Part shown: piece after piece, positions 50,287 to 61,200 of the stretch
Layout: every line of letters starts with the position of its first letter
Numbering within the stretch: the first letter of the stretch is position 1
Assembly (NCBI GenBank): GCA_947179325.1
Contig: CAMXAU010000001.1
Span: forward strand, 62,001-126,000
From: an uncultured Bacteroidales bacterium
GTDB taxonomy: Bacteria; Bacteroidota; Bacteroidia; Bacteroidales; UBA932
Length of the DNA: 64,000 nucleotides
Reading direction: 5' to 3'
Notes under the pieces: model-generated
Told to the model about the DNA's origin: nothing
The model's input: only the letters and a program-made list of their open reading frames with translations
Database searches by the model: none
Translations under genes and position numbers: made by a program

Positions 50287-51294
50287 TTATTCTTTCCATC
50301 CCTGCGACCTGAGTGGCAGCTCCACTCCGTCAGGTGTTACAATTACAGCCCCGACCTCAGGCTTGGCAAGATGGCCGATTATGTCGAATGTCTGGAAATC
50401 ATGCCTGAACTTGTCATGGCTGCCGATAGGTATGGTATAGAGCAGCCTGTAGTCATCCCCTCCGTTCATTGCTGCGGAGATCGGGTCTATCCCCATTTCT
50501 TTTCCGAGGTCGAATGTCTTTCCAGCAAAAGGGATCTTGTCTGCATAGACCTTGGCACCGAGTCCGCTGTCGCGGACAAGCCTCTTTACTGCATCTGAAA
50601 GTCCTTTAGTGACGAAATATCCGTATGAAGGTATGATTCCAGCCTCTTCCAGCTGTGCTGCAGTTGTGCTGTTAAGCTCAGGCTTGAGATATGCCCCGAC
50701 AAGATGCCTGTATTCTTCCAGTTTCGGCTGTTTCCTTTCATCTCCGGCCCTGTTGAACTGCTCTTTCTCCTTTTCAAGTACCATCTGCCCGAAATATGCT
50801 GCCCCGAGATTGTCGGAGACGCATATAAGGTCCATGCTCTTTGCTGCGGGACGCCGTTTCCCGGTTAGCAGGGAGGTCTCCCCGGTTGCGGATACAGCTA
50901 TGCAAAGCCCGTTACGTGAAGGGACAAGGTCAAGTGCCACTTTGGAGTATCCGTGTTCCCTTGCCGCTGTGACAGCCCCGCTCCAAAGTTCCCTTATATG
51001 GGAAAAGTCAAGCTTTGCAGAGATGCCGAGAGTCAATGAAAGTGTACGCGGATGCGCCATTACTGCGTAAAGCTCTCCTGTAACGGCAATTATGCTCTTG
51101 TATCCAAGGTGCTTCAACGGGAAATAGGTGAGGTCGAAGTCTATCCCTTCGAGAAGCACTTTAGTGTATCCGCACGGATAGGCCTTCCCTTCTGTCTCGA
51201 ACCAGCAGTCTTCAAATGGCTTGTAGCCTGTGCCTTCATATAGTTTCGCTATAGCCTCGACTCTCCCGAGGTCTGAAAAATGTTCATCTTGCAT
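50287..51294 (-). CDS. AIR synthase/ThiL-like kinase (thiamine-phosphate kinase family)
   Basis: GIDFDLTYFPLKHLGYKSIIAVTGELYAVMAHPRTLSLTLGIS; VSATGETSLLTGKR; FVTKGLSDAVKRLVRDSGLGAKVY; NGGDDYRLLYTIP. Confidence 0.75.
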   Translation of the reverse strand: MQDEHFSDLGRVEAIAKLYEGTGYKPFEDCWFETEGKAYPCGYTKVLLEGIDFDLTYFPLKHLGYKSIIAVTGELYAVMAHPRTLSLTLGISAKLDFSHIRELWSGAVTAAREHGYSKVALDLVPSRNGLCIAVSATGETSLLTGKRRPAAKSMDLICVSDNLGAAYFGQMVLEKEKEQFNRAGDERKQPKLEEYRHLVGAYLKPELNSTTAAQLEEAGIIPSYGYFVTKGLSDAVKRLVRDSGLGAKVYADKIPFAGKTFDLGKEMGIDPISAAMNGGDDYRLLYTIPIGSHDKFRHDFQTFDIIGHLAKPEVGAVIVTPDGVELPLRSQGWKE

Positions 51295-51317
51295 ATATGT
51301 ATGTTTTTATGGTGCTG

Positions 51318-51325
51318 CAAAGATA
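51318..51325 (-). promoter_or_regulatory. Bacteroidota-type -7 element for the ThiL-like gene
   Basis: Plus-strand CAAAGATA, 24 nt upstream of the start. Confidence 0.45.
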
Positions 51326-51358
51326 CTTAAATCAAAACACTTTCTTGACAATAATTCC

Positions 51359-51366
51359 TATCTTTG
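51359..51366 (+). promoter_or_regulatory. Bacteroidota-type -7 element for the DUF4492-cydAB cluster
   Basis: TATCTTTG, 23 nt before the ORF start at 51389. Confidence 0.5.
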
Positions 51367-51388
51367 AAGCCATCAATATGAATGGTCT

Positions 51389-51628
51389 ATGCTTTGTATA
51401 GGTGAAAAATTGAAGTCCATATGGCATTTTTATGCAGATGGTTTCAGGAACATGACCTGGGGGCGTTCCCTATGGGTCCTCATAATCCTGAAGCTCTTCT
51501 TCCTGTTTGCTGTATTGCGGCTGTTCTTCTTCAGGCCTGTCCTGTCAGGGAAATCAGACGGGGAGAAGAGCGATTTTGTAGGGACGTCGCTTATTGAACG
51601 TACCGAGCAGGTGATTGACGGAAAATAG
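51389..51628 (+). CDS. DUF4492-like small protein associated with cytochrome bd
   Basis: 79 aa, FYADGFRNMTWGRSLWVLIILKLFFLFAVLRLFFF, directly upstream of cydA. Confidence 0.85.
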   Translation: MLCIGEKLKSIWHFYADGFRNMTWGRSLWVLIILKLFFLFAVLRLFFFRPVLSGKSDGEKSDFVGTSLIERTEQVIDGK

Positions 51629-51676
51629 CCCAGTGGATGTAAGGCTACAGGGCGGAATATATAATACTTTAGCACT

Positions 51677-53167
51677 ATGGTGGAGACAACTTTAATTGAC
51701 TGGTCAAGGGCGCAGTTCGCACTCACGGCCTGCTATCATTGGGTCTTTGTGCCGCTTACTCTCGGGCTTGCAGTCATAATGGCGGTAATGGAGACAATCT
51801 ATGTCGTCAGGAAAGATGAATTCTGGAAAAAGGCCTCGCAGTTCTGGATGAAGATCTTTGGAATAAATTTCGCGGTCGGGATTGCGACAGGGCTTATCCT
51901 TGAATTCGAGTTCGGGACCAACTGGAGCAATTATTCATGGTTTGTGGGTGACATTTTCGGGGCGCCTCTTGCAATCGAGGGCATAATTGCCTTTTTTATG
52001 GAAGCCACGTTCGTCGCGGTGATGTTTTTCGGATGGGACAAGGTCAGCAGGAAATTCCATCTTGCATCCACATGGCTGACAGGTATCGGCGCGACAATAT
52101 CAGCATTCTGGATTCTTGTTGCGAACGGATGGATGCAGCATCCTGTCGGTATGGAGTTCAATCCGGATACAGTGCGTAACGAAATGGTGGATTTCTGGGC
52201 CGTAGTCACTAATCCTGTGGCAGTCACCAAGTTCTTCCATTCTGTATTGAGCGGATGGATGACAGGGGCCATTGTCGTGATCGGCATATCATGCTGGTAT
52301 CTGCTGCGCAAGAGAGAGACCAGGTTTGCCCTGGCGAGCATCAGGGTAGCAGCTGCTGTCGGAATCATCGGGACATTCGCAGTGATGTTTACAGGCGACA
52401 GGTCCGGAGTGCATGTGGCCAGATATCAGCCTATGAAGCTTGCTGCGGCAGAGGGTCTTATGGACGGAGGCCGGAGGGCGCCGTTCTCCATAGTGCCAGG
52501 CATTGAGATTCCCGGTATGCTCTCAATCCTTGCAACGCATGACATTGACGGATATGTGCCTGGAATCAATGACCTGCTTGACGGCTATACGGATCCTGAC
52601 GGCAATGAACATCTCTCCGCAGAGGCAAAGATGTATAAGGGCGAGACTGCCCTGAGGGCATTCCGGGTCTACAGGAAGATAAAGGACAAGGCTCCGAAGG
52701 CTGCGGCTGAAGTAAAGAAGGTGCTTGACGGGAATATGGAATATTTCGGATACGGGTATATCAAGGACCGAAATGAACTTGTCCCCAACATATGGCTTGT
52801 CTACTGGCCTTTCAGGATAATGGTAGGGCTTGGGGGATTCCTGCTTCTCTTTATGGTGACGGTGCTTTTCTTTGAGCGCAGGGGAAAGATAGCGGACATG
52901 AAATGGCTTCAGCGGGTGGCCTTGCTGTCCATCCCCCTTGTCTATCTTGCCGGGCAGGCCGGATGGGTTGTCGCGGAGGTCGGGAGGCAGCCTTGGGCGA
53001 TACAGGACCTGCTTCCGGTAAATGCCGCGATATCAAGCCTCAGCGCAGGTGCCGTAAAGACCACATTCTTCATATTTGTCGCAGTGTTCACGCTTTTCCT
53101 TGCCATAGAGCTGAACATCATGTTCAAGGCAATCAGGAAAGGACCTGGAGTTGATGAGGGACAATGA
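51677..53167 (+). CDS. cydA: cytochrome bd ubiquinol oxidase subunit I
   Basis: LIDWSRAQFALTACYHWVFVPLTLGLAVIMAVMET; GRQPWAIQDLLPV. Confidence 0.97.
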   Translation: MVETTLIDWSRAQFALTACYHWVFVPLTLGLAVIMAVMETIYVVRKDEFWKKASQFWMKIFGINFAVGIATGLILEFEFGTNWSNYSWFVGDIFGAPLAIEGIIAFFMEATFVAVMFFGWDKVSRKFHLASTWLTGIGATISAFWILVANGWMQHPVGMEFNPDTVRNEMVDFWAVVTNPVAVTKFFHSVLSGWMTGAIVVIGISCWYLLRKRETRFALASIRVAAAVGIIGTFAVMFTGDRSGVHVARYQPMKLAAAEGLMDGGRRAPFSIVPGIEIPGMLSILATHDIDGYVPGINDLLDGYTDPDGNEHLSAEAKMYKGETALRAFRVYRKIKDKAPKAAAEVKKVLDGNMEYFGYGYIKDRNELVPNIWLVYWPFRIMVGLGGFLLLFMVTVLFFERRGKIADMKWLQRVALLSIPLVYLAGQAGWVVAEVGRQPWAIQDLLPVNAAISSLSAGAVKTTFFIFVAVFTLFLAIELNIMFKAIRKGPGVDEGQ

Positions 53168-53198
53168 ATTATATAGATGACTAAAACAGGAGAATATT

Positions 53199-54344
53199 AT
53201 GTTTACATATGAATTTCTACAGAACTACTGGTGGTTCATTGTAGCCCTTCTCGGAGGGCTTCTGGTATTCCTGCTTTTTGTGCAGGGGGCAAATGCCATG
53301 ATCCTGCTCATGGGGGCAGATGAGAGGGAAAAGCAGCTCATGGTGAACTCCACAGGCCGCAAATGGGAGTTCACATTCACGACTCTCGTCACTTTCGGAG
53401 GGGCATTCTTCGCTTCGTTCCCTCTGTTCTACAGCACCAGCTTCGGCGGTGCATACTGGGTGTGGGTCCTGATTCTCGTGACATTTGTGCTCCAGGCTGT
53501 TTCGTATGAGTTCCAGAACCGTACAGGAAATATCATCGGCAGGACAGCCTTCCGTGTCTTCCTTGCTCTGAACGGCTTCCTTGCGCCTCTTCTGATAGGT
53601 ACAGCAGTCGGTACATTCTTTACCGGGTCGGACTTTACAGTCAACAAGGCGGCTGCAGGTGACAGCCTGATGCCTGTCATCAGTTCATGGGGAAATGGCT
53701 GGCATGGCCTTGAGGCCGTAGCCAACCTGTGGAATGTAAGCTTCGGGCTTATGGTCGTGGGTCTTGCTGTCTGCCTCGGGCTTATGTATATGATAAACAA
53801 TATTGACGATGAGGCACTTGTGCAGAAGATGCGCAGGCGTCTTGTGGTGTCCGGTGTCGTATTCCTTGTGTTTTTCCTTAATACAGCAGCCGGTCTTCTG
53901 ACCATGGACGGCTTTGCTGTGGCTGAGGACGGTACAGTCTATATGGAGAGATATAAATATCTCCATAATTTCCTCCAGATGCCGGCTGTCCTTGCCGTTT
54001 TCCTGGCTGGTACCGTGCTTGTCCTCTGGGGACTTGCCGGGACAGTTGCCTGCAGGAACTTCAGGAGGGGGATATGGCCAGCAGGGGCAGGTACAGTCCT
54101 GGTCGTCATGGCTGTGCTGATGGTGGCCGGGTATAACGGCACAGCATATTATCCGTCTACAGCAGACCTCCAGAGTTCATTGACAATCGCCAACAGCTGC
54201 TCAAGTGAATTTACTCTCAGGACTATGGCGTATGTGTCATTCGTCATCCCTTTTGTACTTGCCTACATTGTCTTTGCATGGCGTGCAATGGACCGCAGGC
54301 CTCTTACATCTGAAGAGCTGGAGAACACAGAGCATAAATATTGA
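53199..54344 (+). CDS. cydB: cytochrome bd ubiquinol oxidase subunit II
   Basis: YEFLQNYWWFIVALLGGLLVFLLFVQGANAM; multi-TM; follows cydA. Confidence 0.95.
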   Translation: MFTYEFLQNYWWFIVALLGGLLVFLLFVQGANAMILLMGADEREKQLMVNSTGRKWEFTFTTLVTFGGAFFASFPLFYSTSFGGAYWVWVLILVTFVLQAVSYEFQNRTGNIIGRTAFRVFLALNGFLAPLLIGTAVGTFFTGSDFTVNKAAAGDSLMPVISSWGNGWHGLEAVANLWNVSFGLMVVGLAVCLGLMYMINNIDDEALVQKMRRRLVVSGVVFLVFFLNTAAGLLTMDGFAVAEDGTVYMERYKYLHNFLQMPAVLAVFLAGTVLVLWGLAGTVACRNFRRGIWPAGAGTVLVVMAVLMVAGYNGTAYYPSTADLQSSLTIANSCSSEFTLRTMAYVSFVIPFVLAYIVFAWRAMDRRPLTSEELENTEHKY

Positions 54345-54347
54345 TTC

Positions 54348-57300
54348 CTATTTCCGCAGGACTGAATATTTGATGTTCATCCTGTTGATGTCATTTATGA
54401 ATTCCGCATTGACCCCGACCTGGAATTTCTTTGACAGGAATTCCAGCTTGTACTGGGTCTTCGGGTCATATAGGAACATGGTGAGAGGTACTCCACCCTT
54501 GTGTTTCCTGATGACATTCACGAGATTCTCCCTGAACTCGCTGTTGAGCTGCGGGGTAGTTATATTGAGCGCGAATCCCTTTATATATGAATCCGTAACA
54601 TTGCCAAGCATCATGATCTTCTTGATACGGAAAGTATATGGAGGGTCGCCTTTTTCCTTGCGGTCTTCCGGTTTCCTGAAGAACATCTCGTCAATCTTGC
54701 CCTCAATGAATATTGCCGTATTCTCTTGGATATAAGGCTTGAACTGGTCTATGTCCTTTCCGTTGAGCTTCAGTTCATAGCTGCCGCTGAAATCCTCTAT
54801 CAAGGCTCTCATGAACGGTTTCCCGAATCTGTTGCTGCCCTGTTCGACAGATGTAACGAATCCTCCGATGCTCACCTCCTTAGGGGTCTTGGCCGTGTCG
54901 CATGCCGAAATCTCATTGCTGAGCATGGTTATCTGGCATGAGGCGAAATTCTCAAGCTCGAATGCATATTTCTCGAGAGGATGTGATGAAAGGTACATTC
55001 CAACCAGGTCTTTCTCCTTGTGAAGGATTTCCAGGTTGTCCTTTTCGTTGTCCTCTGGCCTCATGTCTGGCATTACAGGACGTACAGGCTTGATCTCCTC
55101 GGCGTCACCGAAGAGAGATACTGCGGCATCCATTGTGTCTTTCCTGTAGAGGTCTGCGTATTTGAGCAATGCGTCCATGAACACATCGCCTGACTGGCAT
55201 GTGATGCTGTACTGTTGTCTCGGATATCCGAAGCTGTCGAATGCACCGGAATACAGAAGTGACTCGAAAGCCTTTCTGTTGACAGTGCCAGCCATTCTTT
55301 CAGCAAAGTCGAATATGTCCATGAACTCTCCATTTTCCTCCCTGTCCTTGATTATGGCGCTCACTACGTTGTCTCCGAACCCCTTGATTCCTCCAAGCCC
55401 GAAACGGATGTTGCCGTCCCTGTTTACCGTAAACCTGGCTCCACTCTCGTTGATATCAGGGTTGAGGACCTTGATTCCTGCTTTCTTGCAGTCATCCATG
55501 ATGCTCTTGATCTCATCCTGGTTTGAGAGATTTTTGCTGAGGTTGGCAGCCTGGAATTCAGCCGGGTAGTGCGCCTTTAGCCATCCTGTCTGGTAGCTGA
55601 CCCATGCGTAGCAGGTAGCATGCGACTTGTTGAAGGCGTATTGCGCGAATTTTCTCCAGTCAGTCCAGATCTTGTTGAGGACTTTCTCAGGATGTCCATG
55701 CTCGATACCTCCCTTGATGAATTTGTCCTTAAGGGACTCAAGCACATCGAGCATCTTCTTTCCCATTGCCTTACGCAGCTTGTCGGCCTCACCTTTCGTG
55801 AATCCGGCGAGCTTCTGGCTGAGAAGCATGACCTGCTCCTGGTATACAGTGACTCCGTAGGTGTCATGAAGGTATTCCTCCATGTCCGGAAGGTCATATT
55901 CTATCGGCTCCTGGCCCTGCTTACGTGCAACGAACGAAGGAATGTAGTCCAATGGGCCGGGACGGTAGAGGGCGTTCATAGCGATAAGGTCCTCGAACCT
56001 TGTAGGCTGCAGCTTCTGGAGCCATTCCTTCATTCCGTCGGACTCGAACTGGAACACGCTCTTTGTGTCTCCACGGCTGTACAGCTCATATGTCTCCTTG
56101 TCATCGATAGGTATCTTCTCTATGTCGATGTCATGTCCGAAACGGCTCTTGACAAGGGAGAGGCATTCCTTGATGATGGAGAGTGTCCTCAGACCGAGGA
56201 AGTCCATCTTCAGCATTCCGACCTCCTCGATATAGTGGCCGTCGTATTGTGATGTCCACACGTCAAGGCCGGTCGCCTTGTCGACGGCAAGTGTGATCGG
56301 GATGTAGTCCGTGAGGTCTCCGCGTCCGATGATCATCGCGCAGGCATGTACTCCTGTCTGCCTGATGCTTCCCTCAAGCTTCAGGGCGAATTTAAGTACA
56401 TCCTTGACCTGGTCCGTGCCGTTTTCAAGCTCGTTTTTCAGCTCCGGTACGTATTTATAGCAGTTCTTCAGGTTCGGCTTGTATTCTACATCTGTAGGGC
56501 CTTTCTTGAAGCGTTTTGTTATCTTTATCTTTTCCCCCGGATTATTCGGGTCGTCTTTCTCCTCTTCCTTAAGGATAAGCTCGAATCCCTTCTCCAGCTC
56601 TTCTCCCTCCTCCATGAGGGTCTCCTTGATTTCCTTGACCTTGATAGGCTTGTCCGGAATCATCTTGGTAAGCCTGTTGGAGTCTTCTATGGAGAGGCGG
56701 CTGATACGCGCCACATCCTTGATTGCACTCTTCGCCGCCATGGTTCCGAATGTAATCACATGCGACACATGGTCTTTCCCGTATGTCTCCTCAATGTATT
56801 TGAATGCACCGTAGCGTCCCTCGTCATCGAAGTCGATATCGATATCCGGCATGGAGATACGGTCCGGATTGAGGAAACGCTCAAACAGGAGGTCGTACTT
56901 GATAGGGTCGAGGTTGGTGATCTTCAGACAGTATGCAACAACAGAACCTGCTGCCGAGCCACGGCCTGGGCCGACTGATGTGCCGACTGCACGCGCTGCG
57001 GCAATGAAGTCCTGCACAATGAGGAAGTAGTCTGGGAATCCCATTCGGGATATTGTCTTCAGCTCGAAGTCTATACGCTCCGCCTGGACCTCGTTCAGCG
57101 TCTCGCCGTAGCGTATCTTTGCACCTTCATAGCAGAGGTGGCACAGGTATGCCACAGACCATCTGAACTCCTCTCCACGGTCATTGCCGGACTTGTCGCA
57201 CCGTCCGACGTCTATGACATCCTTGTATTTCTCAAGGTACATCTCTTTCTGTGCAAGGAACTCCGGGTCGATGGTGAACTTGGGCAGGACGTGCCCCCTG

Positions 57301-58157
57301 TCTATCTCGTACCTGTCAATCTTGTTGAACACCTCCATGGTATTCTCGATCACCTCAGGATGTCCCGGGAACAATGCCGCCATCTCCTCCTCGCTCTTGA
57401 GATACTCCTGCTGTGTATAGTGCATACGGTCAGGGTCATCTATATAGGAGTTTGTGGTGAGACATATCAGCCTGTCGTGCGCAGGGCCGTCATCCTTGTT
57501 CACGAAATGGACGTCATTTGTCGCGACAACCTTTGTCCCCGTGATCTCCGCAAGCTCGAATATCCCGCAGTTGACCTTGTCCTGCATCTCATAAAGCTCG
57601 AGTGACTGTCCCGGGATCTCTGTCTTGTGCAGCTGGACCTCAAGATAGTAGTCGTCACCGAAGACTTCCTTGTACCACCTTATCGACTGCTCGGCACCGT
57701 CCATGTCGCCAGCAAGTATCTTTCTCGGGATTTCTCCGGCAAGACAGGCGGAGCAGCATATTATGTTGCGGCCATATTTCTTCAGGACCTCATGCGATAC
57801 CCTCGGCTTGTAATACATGCCCTCTACATGTCCTGTCGAGACAATCTTCATCAGGTTCTTGTAGCCGTCATAGTTCTTTGCCAGGAGGATGAGGTGATAA
57901 TATTCCCTGTGCTCCCTGTCTTTCAGGGTGTGGTCATAATGCTTTGTGAGGTAGACCTCGCAGCCCACGATCGGCTTGACCTTGGGATGCTTCTTCGCGA
58001 ACTTGTAGAACTCCTTGATTCCATACATGTTGCCGTGGTCTGTGATCGCAACTCCAGGCATACCCAGCTCCTCGGCCCTTGTGAAAAGGGCATCCATAGA
58101 TGAAAGTCCGTCAAGGATAGAGTATTGCGTGTGAACATGCAGGTGAACAAAGGCCAT
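54348..58157 (-). CDS. dnaE: DNA polymerase III subunit alpha
   Basis: FVHLHVHTQYSILDGLSSMDALF; GPGRGSAAGSVVAYCL; DIDIDFDDEGR; YRPGPLDYIPSFVARKQG. Confidence 0.97.
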   Translation of the reverse strand: MAFVHLHVHTQYSILDGLSSMDALFTRAEELGMPGVAITDHGNMYGIKEFYKFAKKHPKVKPIVGCEVYLTKHYDHTLKDREHREYYHLILLAKNYDGYKNLMKIVSTGHVEGMYYKPRVSHEVLKKYGRNIICCSACLAGEIPRKILAGDMDGAEQSIRWYKEVFGDDYYLEVQLHKTEIPGQSLELYEMQDKVNCGIFELAEITGTKVVATNDVHFVNKDDGPAHDRLICLTTNSYIDDPDRMHYTQQEYLKSEEEMAALFPGHPEVIENTMEVFNKIDRYEIDRGHVLPKFTIDPEFLAQKEMYLEKYKDVIDVGRCDKSGNDRGEEFRWSVAYLCHLCYEGAKIRYGETLNEVQAERIDFELKTISRMGFPDYFLIVQDFIAAARAVGTSVGPGRGSAAGSVVAYCLKITNLDPIKYDLLFERFLNPDRISMPDIDIDFDDEGRYGAFKYIEETYGKDHVSHVITFGTMAAKSAIKDVARISRLSIEDSNRLTKMIPDKPIKVKEIKETLMEEGEELEKGFELILKEEEKDDPNNPGEKIKITKRFKKGPTDVEYKPNLKNCYKYVPELKNELENGTDQVKDVLKFALKLEGSIRQTGVHACAMIIGRGDLTDYIPITLAVDKATGLDVWTSQYDGHYIEEVGMLKMDFLGLRTLSIIKECLSLVKSRFGHDIDIEKIPIDDKETYELYSRGDTKSVFQFESDGMKEWLQKLQPTRFEDLIAMNALYRPGPLDYIPSFVARKQGQEPIEYDLPDMEEYLHDTYGVTVYQEQVMLLSQKLAGFTKGEADKLRKAMGKKMLDVLESLKDKFIKGGIEHGHPEKVLNKIWTDWRKFAQYAFNKSHATCYAWVSYQTGWLKAHYPAEFQAANLSKNLSNQDEIKSIMDDCKKAGIKVLNPDINESGARFTVNRDGNIRFGLGGIKGFGDNVVSAIIKDREENGEFMDIFDFAERMAGTVNRKAFESLLYSGAFDSFGYPRQQYSITCQSGDVFMDALLKYADLYRKDTMDAAVSLFGDAEEIKPVRPVMPDMRPEDNEKDNLEILHKEKDLVGMYLSSHPLEKYAFELENFASCQITMLSNEISACDTAKTPKEVSIGGFVTSVEQGSNRFGKPFMRALIEDFSGSYELKLNGKDIDQFKPYIQENTAIFIEGKIDEMFFRKPEDRKEKGDPPYTFRIKKIMMLGNVTDSYIKGFALNITTPQLNSEFRENLVNVIRKHKGGVPLTMFLYDPKTQYKLEFLSKKFQVGVNAEFINDINRMNIKYSVLRK

Positions 58158-58191
58158 ATTGTAGTCCGTTTTATAAAGTGAAAAAGGAACG

Positions 58192-58199
58192 CAAAGTTA
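58192..58199 (-). promoter_or_regulatory. Bacteroidota-type -7 element upstream of dnaE
   Basis: Plus-strand CAAAGTTA, 35 nt upstream of the start. Confidence 0.4.
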
Positions 58200-58237
58200 T
58201 ACAAAAAACAGCCTATGTCAAAGTGAAATTTCAAGTG

Positions 58238-61200
58238 TCACCTTGTCTCCCTCAGCAAAACCTTGAATACCACTTTTCTGTCTTCCGGGATGTCTGCTGT
58301 GAAACCGGCCCTGCATGTACCGGGGTTGGGGGCATCATAGCTGTGTGGAGGGTTGTCTGGCAAAATCCGCATCTCCACAGGTATCCTGGACTTTACAGAA
58401 AGCTTCATCCTGACTCCGTTGCAGGAGATAACTATGCTTCTCTTGCCTGCTATCTCGGCAGAATCCACAGTGGTCATGTTCCATTGCACCCCGGTCCCTT
58501 TGTCTCCGGACTCGATCCTGTCCTTGATGTGCAGGAATCCCTTCCTGTCCACATATGCTGTCCTGGCCGCCTTTCTGACGAGGTCTTTCCCGAGAATGGA
58601 CGTCAGGTCAACCGAGGCACCTGTCCTTTTCTTGCCGGAAAAGGTCTCAGTGATGTCTGCATATCCGTCAACCATATGGTGTCTGCCGTCCAGGGTAATT
58701 GTCGAATGTGAGGCGTTGTCAATCCTGAAGACATCCCACCTGCCGCTTGTCTGCTTCTGGCCCCACAGGTCCACGCCTTTGCTCTCAAGCGAGAAATAGT
58801 TCTGTGAACCAAGGTCTATTGACCATCTGACGCCTTTGTATTCATATACAAACGATCCGGCATCCATATGTGCATGGGATGTTGACGGGGAACCTCCCTT
58901 GATTGCAAAATATCCGTCATCGGGGCTTTCCCAGCCTTCTCTCCAGATAAATACCGGAGTCTCTCCCTTGCAGTGCCATACATTGGCACATGGGACAGAA
59001 GGTCCGTGGACTCCCATCCGGGATGCAAAGACCGGCAGCATGGGGAGCAGCCTCGCCTCTGCAAACCACCTGTCCGGATTCCCATGGAAATCGGCGGGGA
59101 GATCCCTTATGCGCTGAATCTCATTCCACATCAGTGAACTGTCGCCTGATCTCCATGCGAACCATGGCATCATCACATTGCCGGTCATTATGTCGCTGAC
59201 ATCGGAATAGTTATATCCTCGGCCACCAGGAGCTGACATGAACTGCATGAAATGTGCGGATTCCATGAAGCCGACAGCATCGCCCAGGCCTGAATCTGAG
59301 CCTAATGCTCCTGCAAGTGCCTCATTCATCATCACCTGGAAAGATGTGCCATATCCCCAGTATCCGAAACCCTCAGGATATCCCCCGTCCGGTGCATAGC
59401 TTTTCAGGGCCTTCAGGATGGATGCCGTGCTTTTCTCTATGACTGATATCGCCTTGCCGGGGAAATGCCCGAATGTTGCCAGTGCCGCGCAGACCATGCC
59501 AGCATTGCATACCTGGTTCCAGTTGTTGCCAGCATTGTAGAACCATGCAAGCTTTTTGTCTTCCGCTGGCTGGAACAGAAGCCTGTCAACGGCTGCAGCA
59601 ATCATTTCCCTGTCTTCTCCGCTTAGGATTCCATACAGCCAGTCATATCCTATCGCCACGGCCATCCCCATTTCACCGGTGTCAAGGAAGTGCGACGGAT
59701 TCCAGTCCTCAAATGCGCAGACAGCCTTCATTTCCATGACAGCCCTGTCTGCATAGCATGTGTCTCCGGTCATCCTGAAGGCATATGAAAGCCATGATAT
59801 TCTTTTCAGTGCCTCCCTCGATACAGCCAGCATACGCTTCCCTGTCTTTATGCGCTCCACAGGCGGGACAGCGGAGATACTGTCGCAGAAGGCGATTATC
59901 CCTTCATGTATTTTCCTGAAATCCTTGTCCCTGGAAATCAGTTCCCTGACATTCTCCTCTTCACCGTCCTTCATTATCAGGCGTGGATGTCCGGCAATGT
60001 CTCCATAATCGAATCTCAATGTCTCTGGAGCCGGACTGGACATGGGAGGCAAAGACTGCACTGTCTTTCTTCCTCCGGAGATGATATATATGGACGGGTC
60101 AAGTACGCTGATGGACTCTCCGCCGACAACGTATTCTCCCGGGACATGGAATATGGCGCATACGCTCTCTCCGTAAGAGATTGCCTGGCAGGCCGCATCA
60201 TTCCGTATGACCTTGACGCCTGGGTTTTCCGCAAATTCCTTTGTCTGCCCTGCATCCATGCCTGGCAGCAGGCAATAGGCATAGCTGCCTTTGCTTGAGG
60301 AAGGGTCATGCTCCAGATAGCATTTGAACACTCTGCCTTCTGCCTCCTTGTCCTTATAGAAAGGGTCAATGAGGTCCCATTTCCCTTTCTGGACCTCTGT
60401 ACTGACTATAAGCTCCTGTCCGTCTATGCTTGCATATCCTCTCCCGTCATGGTGCGCCCAGCATCTTCCGGACTTGACTTCCGAGACAAGGTGTGTCTGG
60501 TCAAGGGAAGTGGTTATACGGCTGATTTCAGGATTTGAAGCCCTTATGTCAGCTCCAAGGGAGACAACAATGTCGCTGAAGAAGAAATTGCTTTTCAGCG
60601 CATGGAGCCCGTCGCGTTCAAGCTCCATCGTAGTGCACATTATGCTGTCCTTTGCCAGTCCTCCTACATGACGGCTCCTGTTCTTCTTGTCCTCATCGCT
60701 GAAGGGGCACTTTATCGGTTTCCCGTCTTCATATGCAGTTGTCCCCGGGATCTTCCTCCAGTCCCAGTGCGCGAATATGTTCTCGTATTCACGCCCATGC
60801 TGCATGAGCAGGAGGGCACCGTCTGCCGAGAAGTTTGCAAGCAGATTCTCATTGTTGGTGTATTCGAACCCTATTGTCCTCTCCGAATGCATCCTGATTG
60901 AGGCATACCAGTCCCTGGCCCGGTATATCCCGCAGTCAGAACGCCAGAAGTATACAGGGCCACGAAGCCTGTCAGGACAAGACTGCGGTATAAGCATGTT
61001 GAGGGCTATGTCGTTGAACATCTGAGATGACTCCCCGGCGAGAGAAGCCATGTTCTGTGCTGCTACAGACAATGAAAACGCCTTTCCGCGGCCGCTGTCA
61101 ATGAATACCTGCCTTCCGCAGAAGCTCGGGTCCATCACACCGTTCCATACGCTCTGGCAGATTCCTTTCAGTATCATGTTCTCCAGGATCTTGCGCTGGG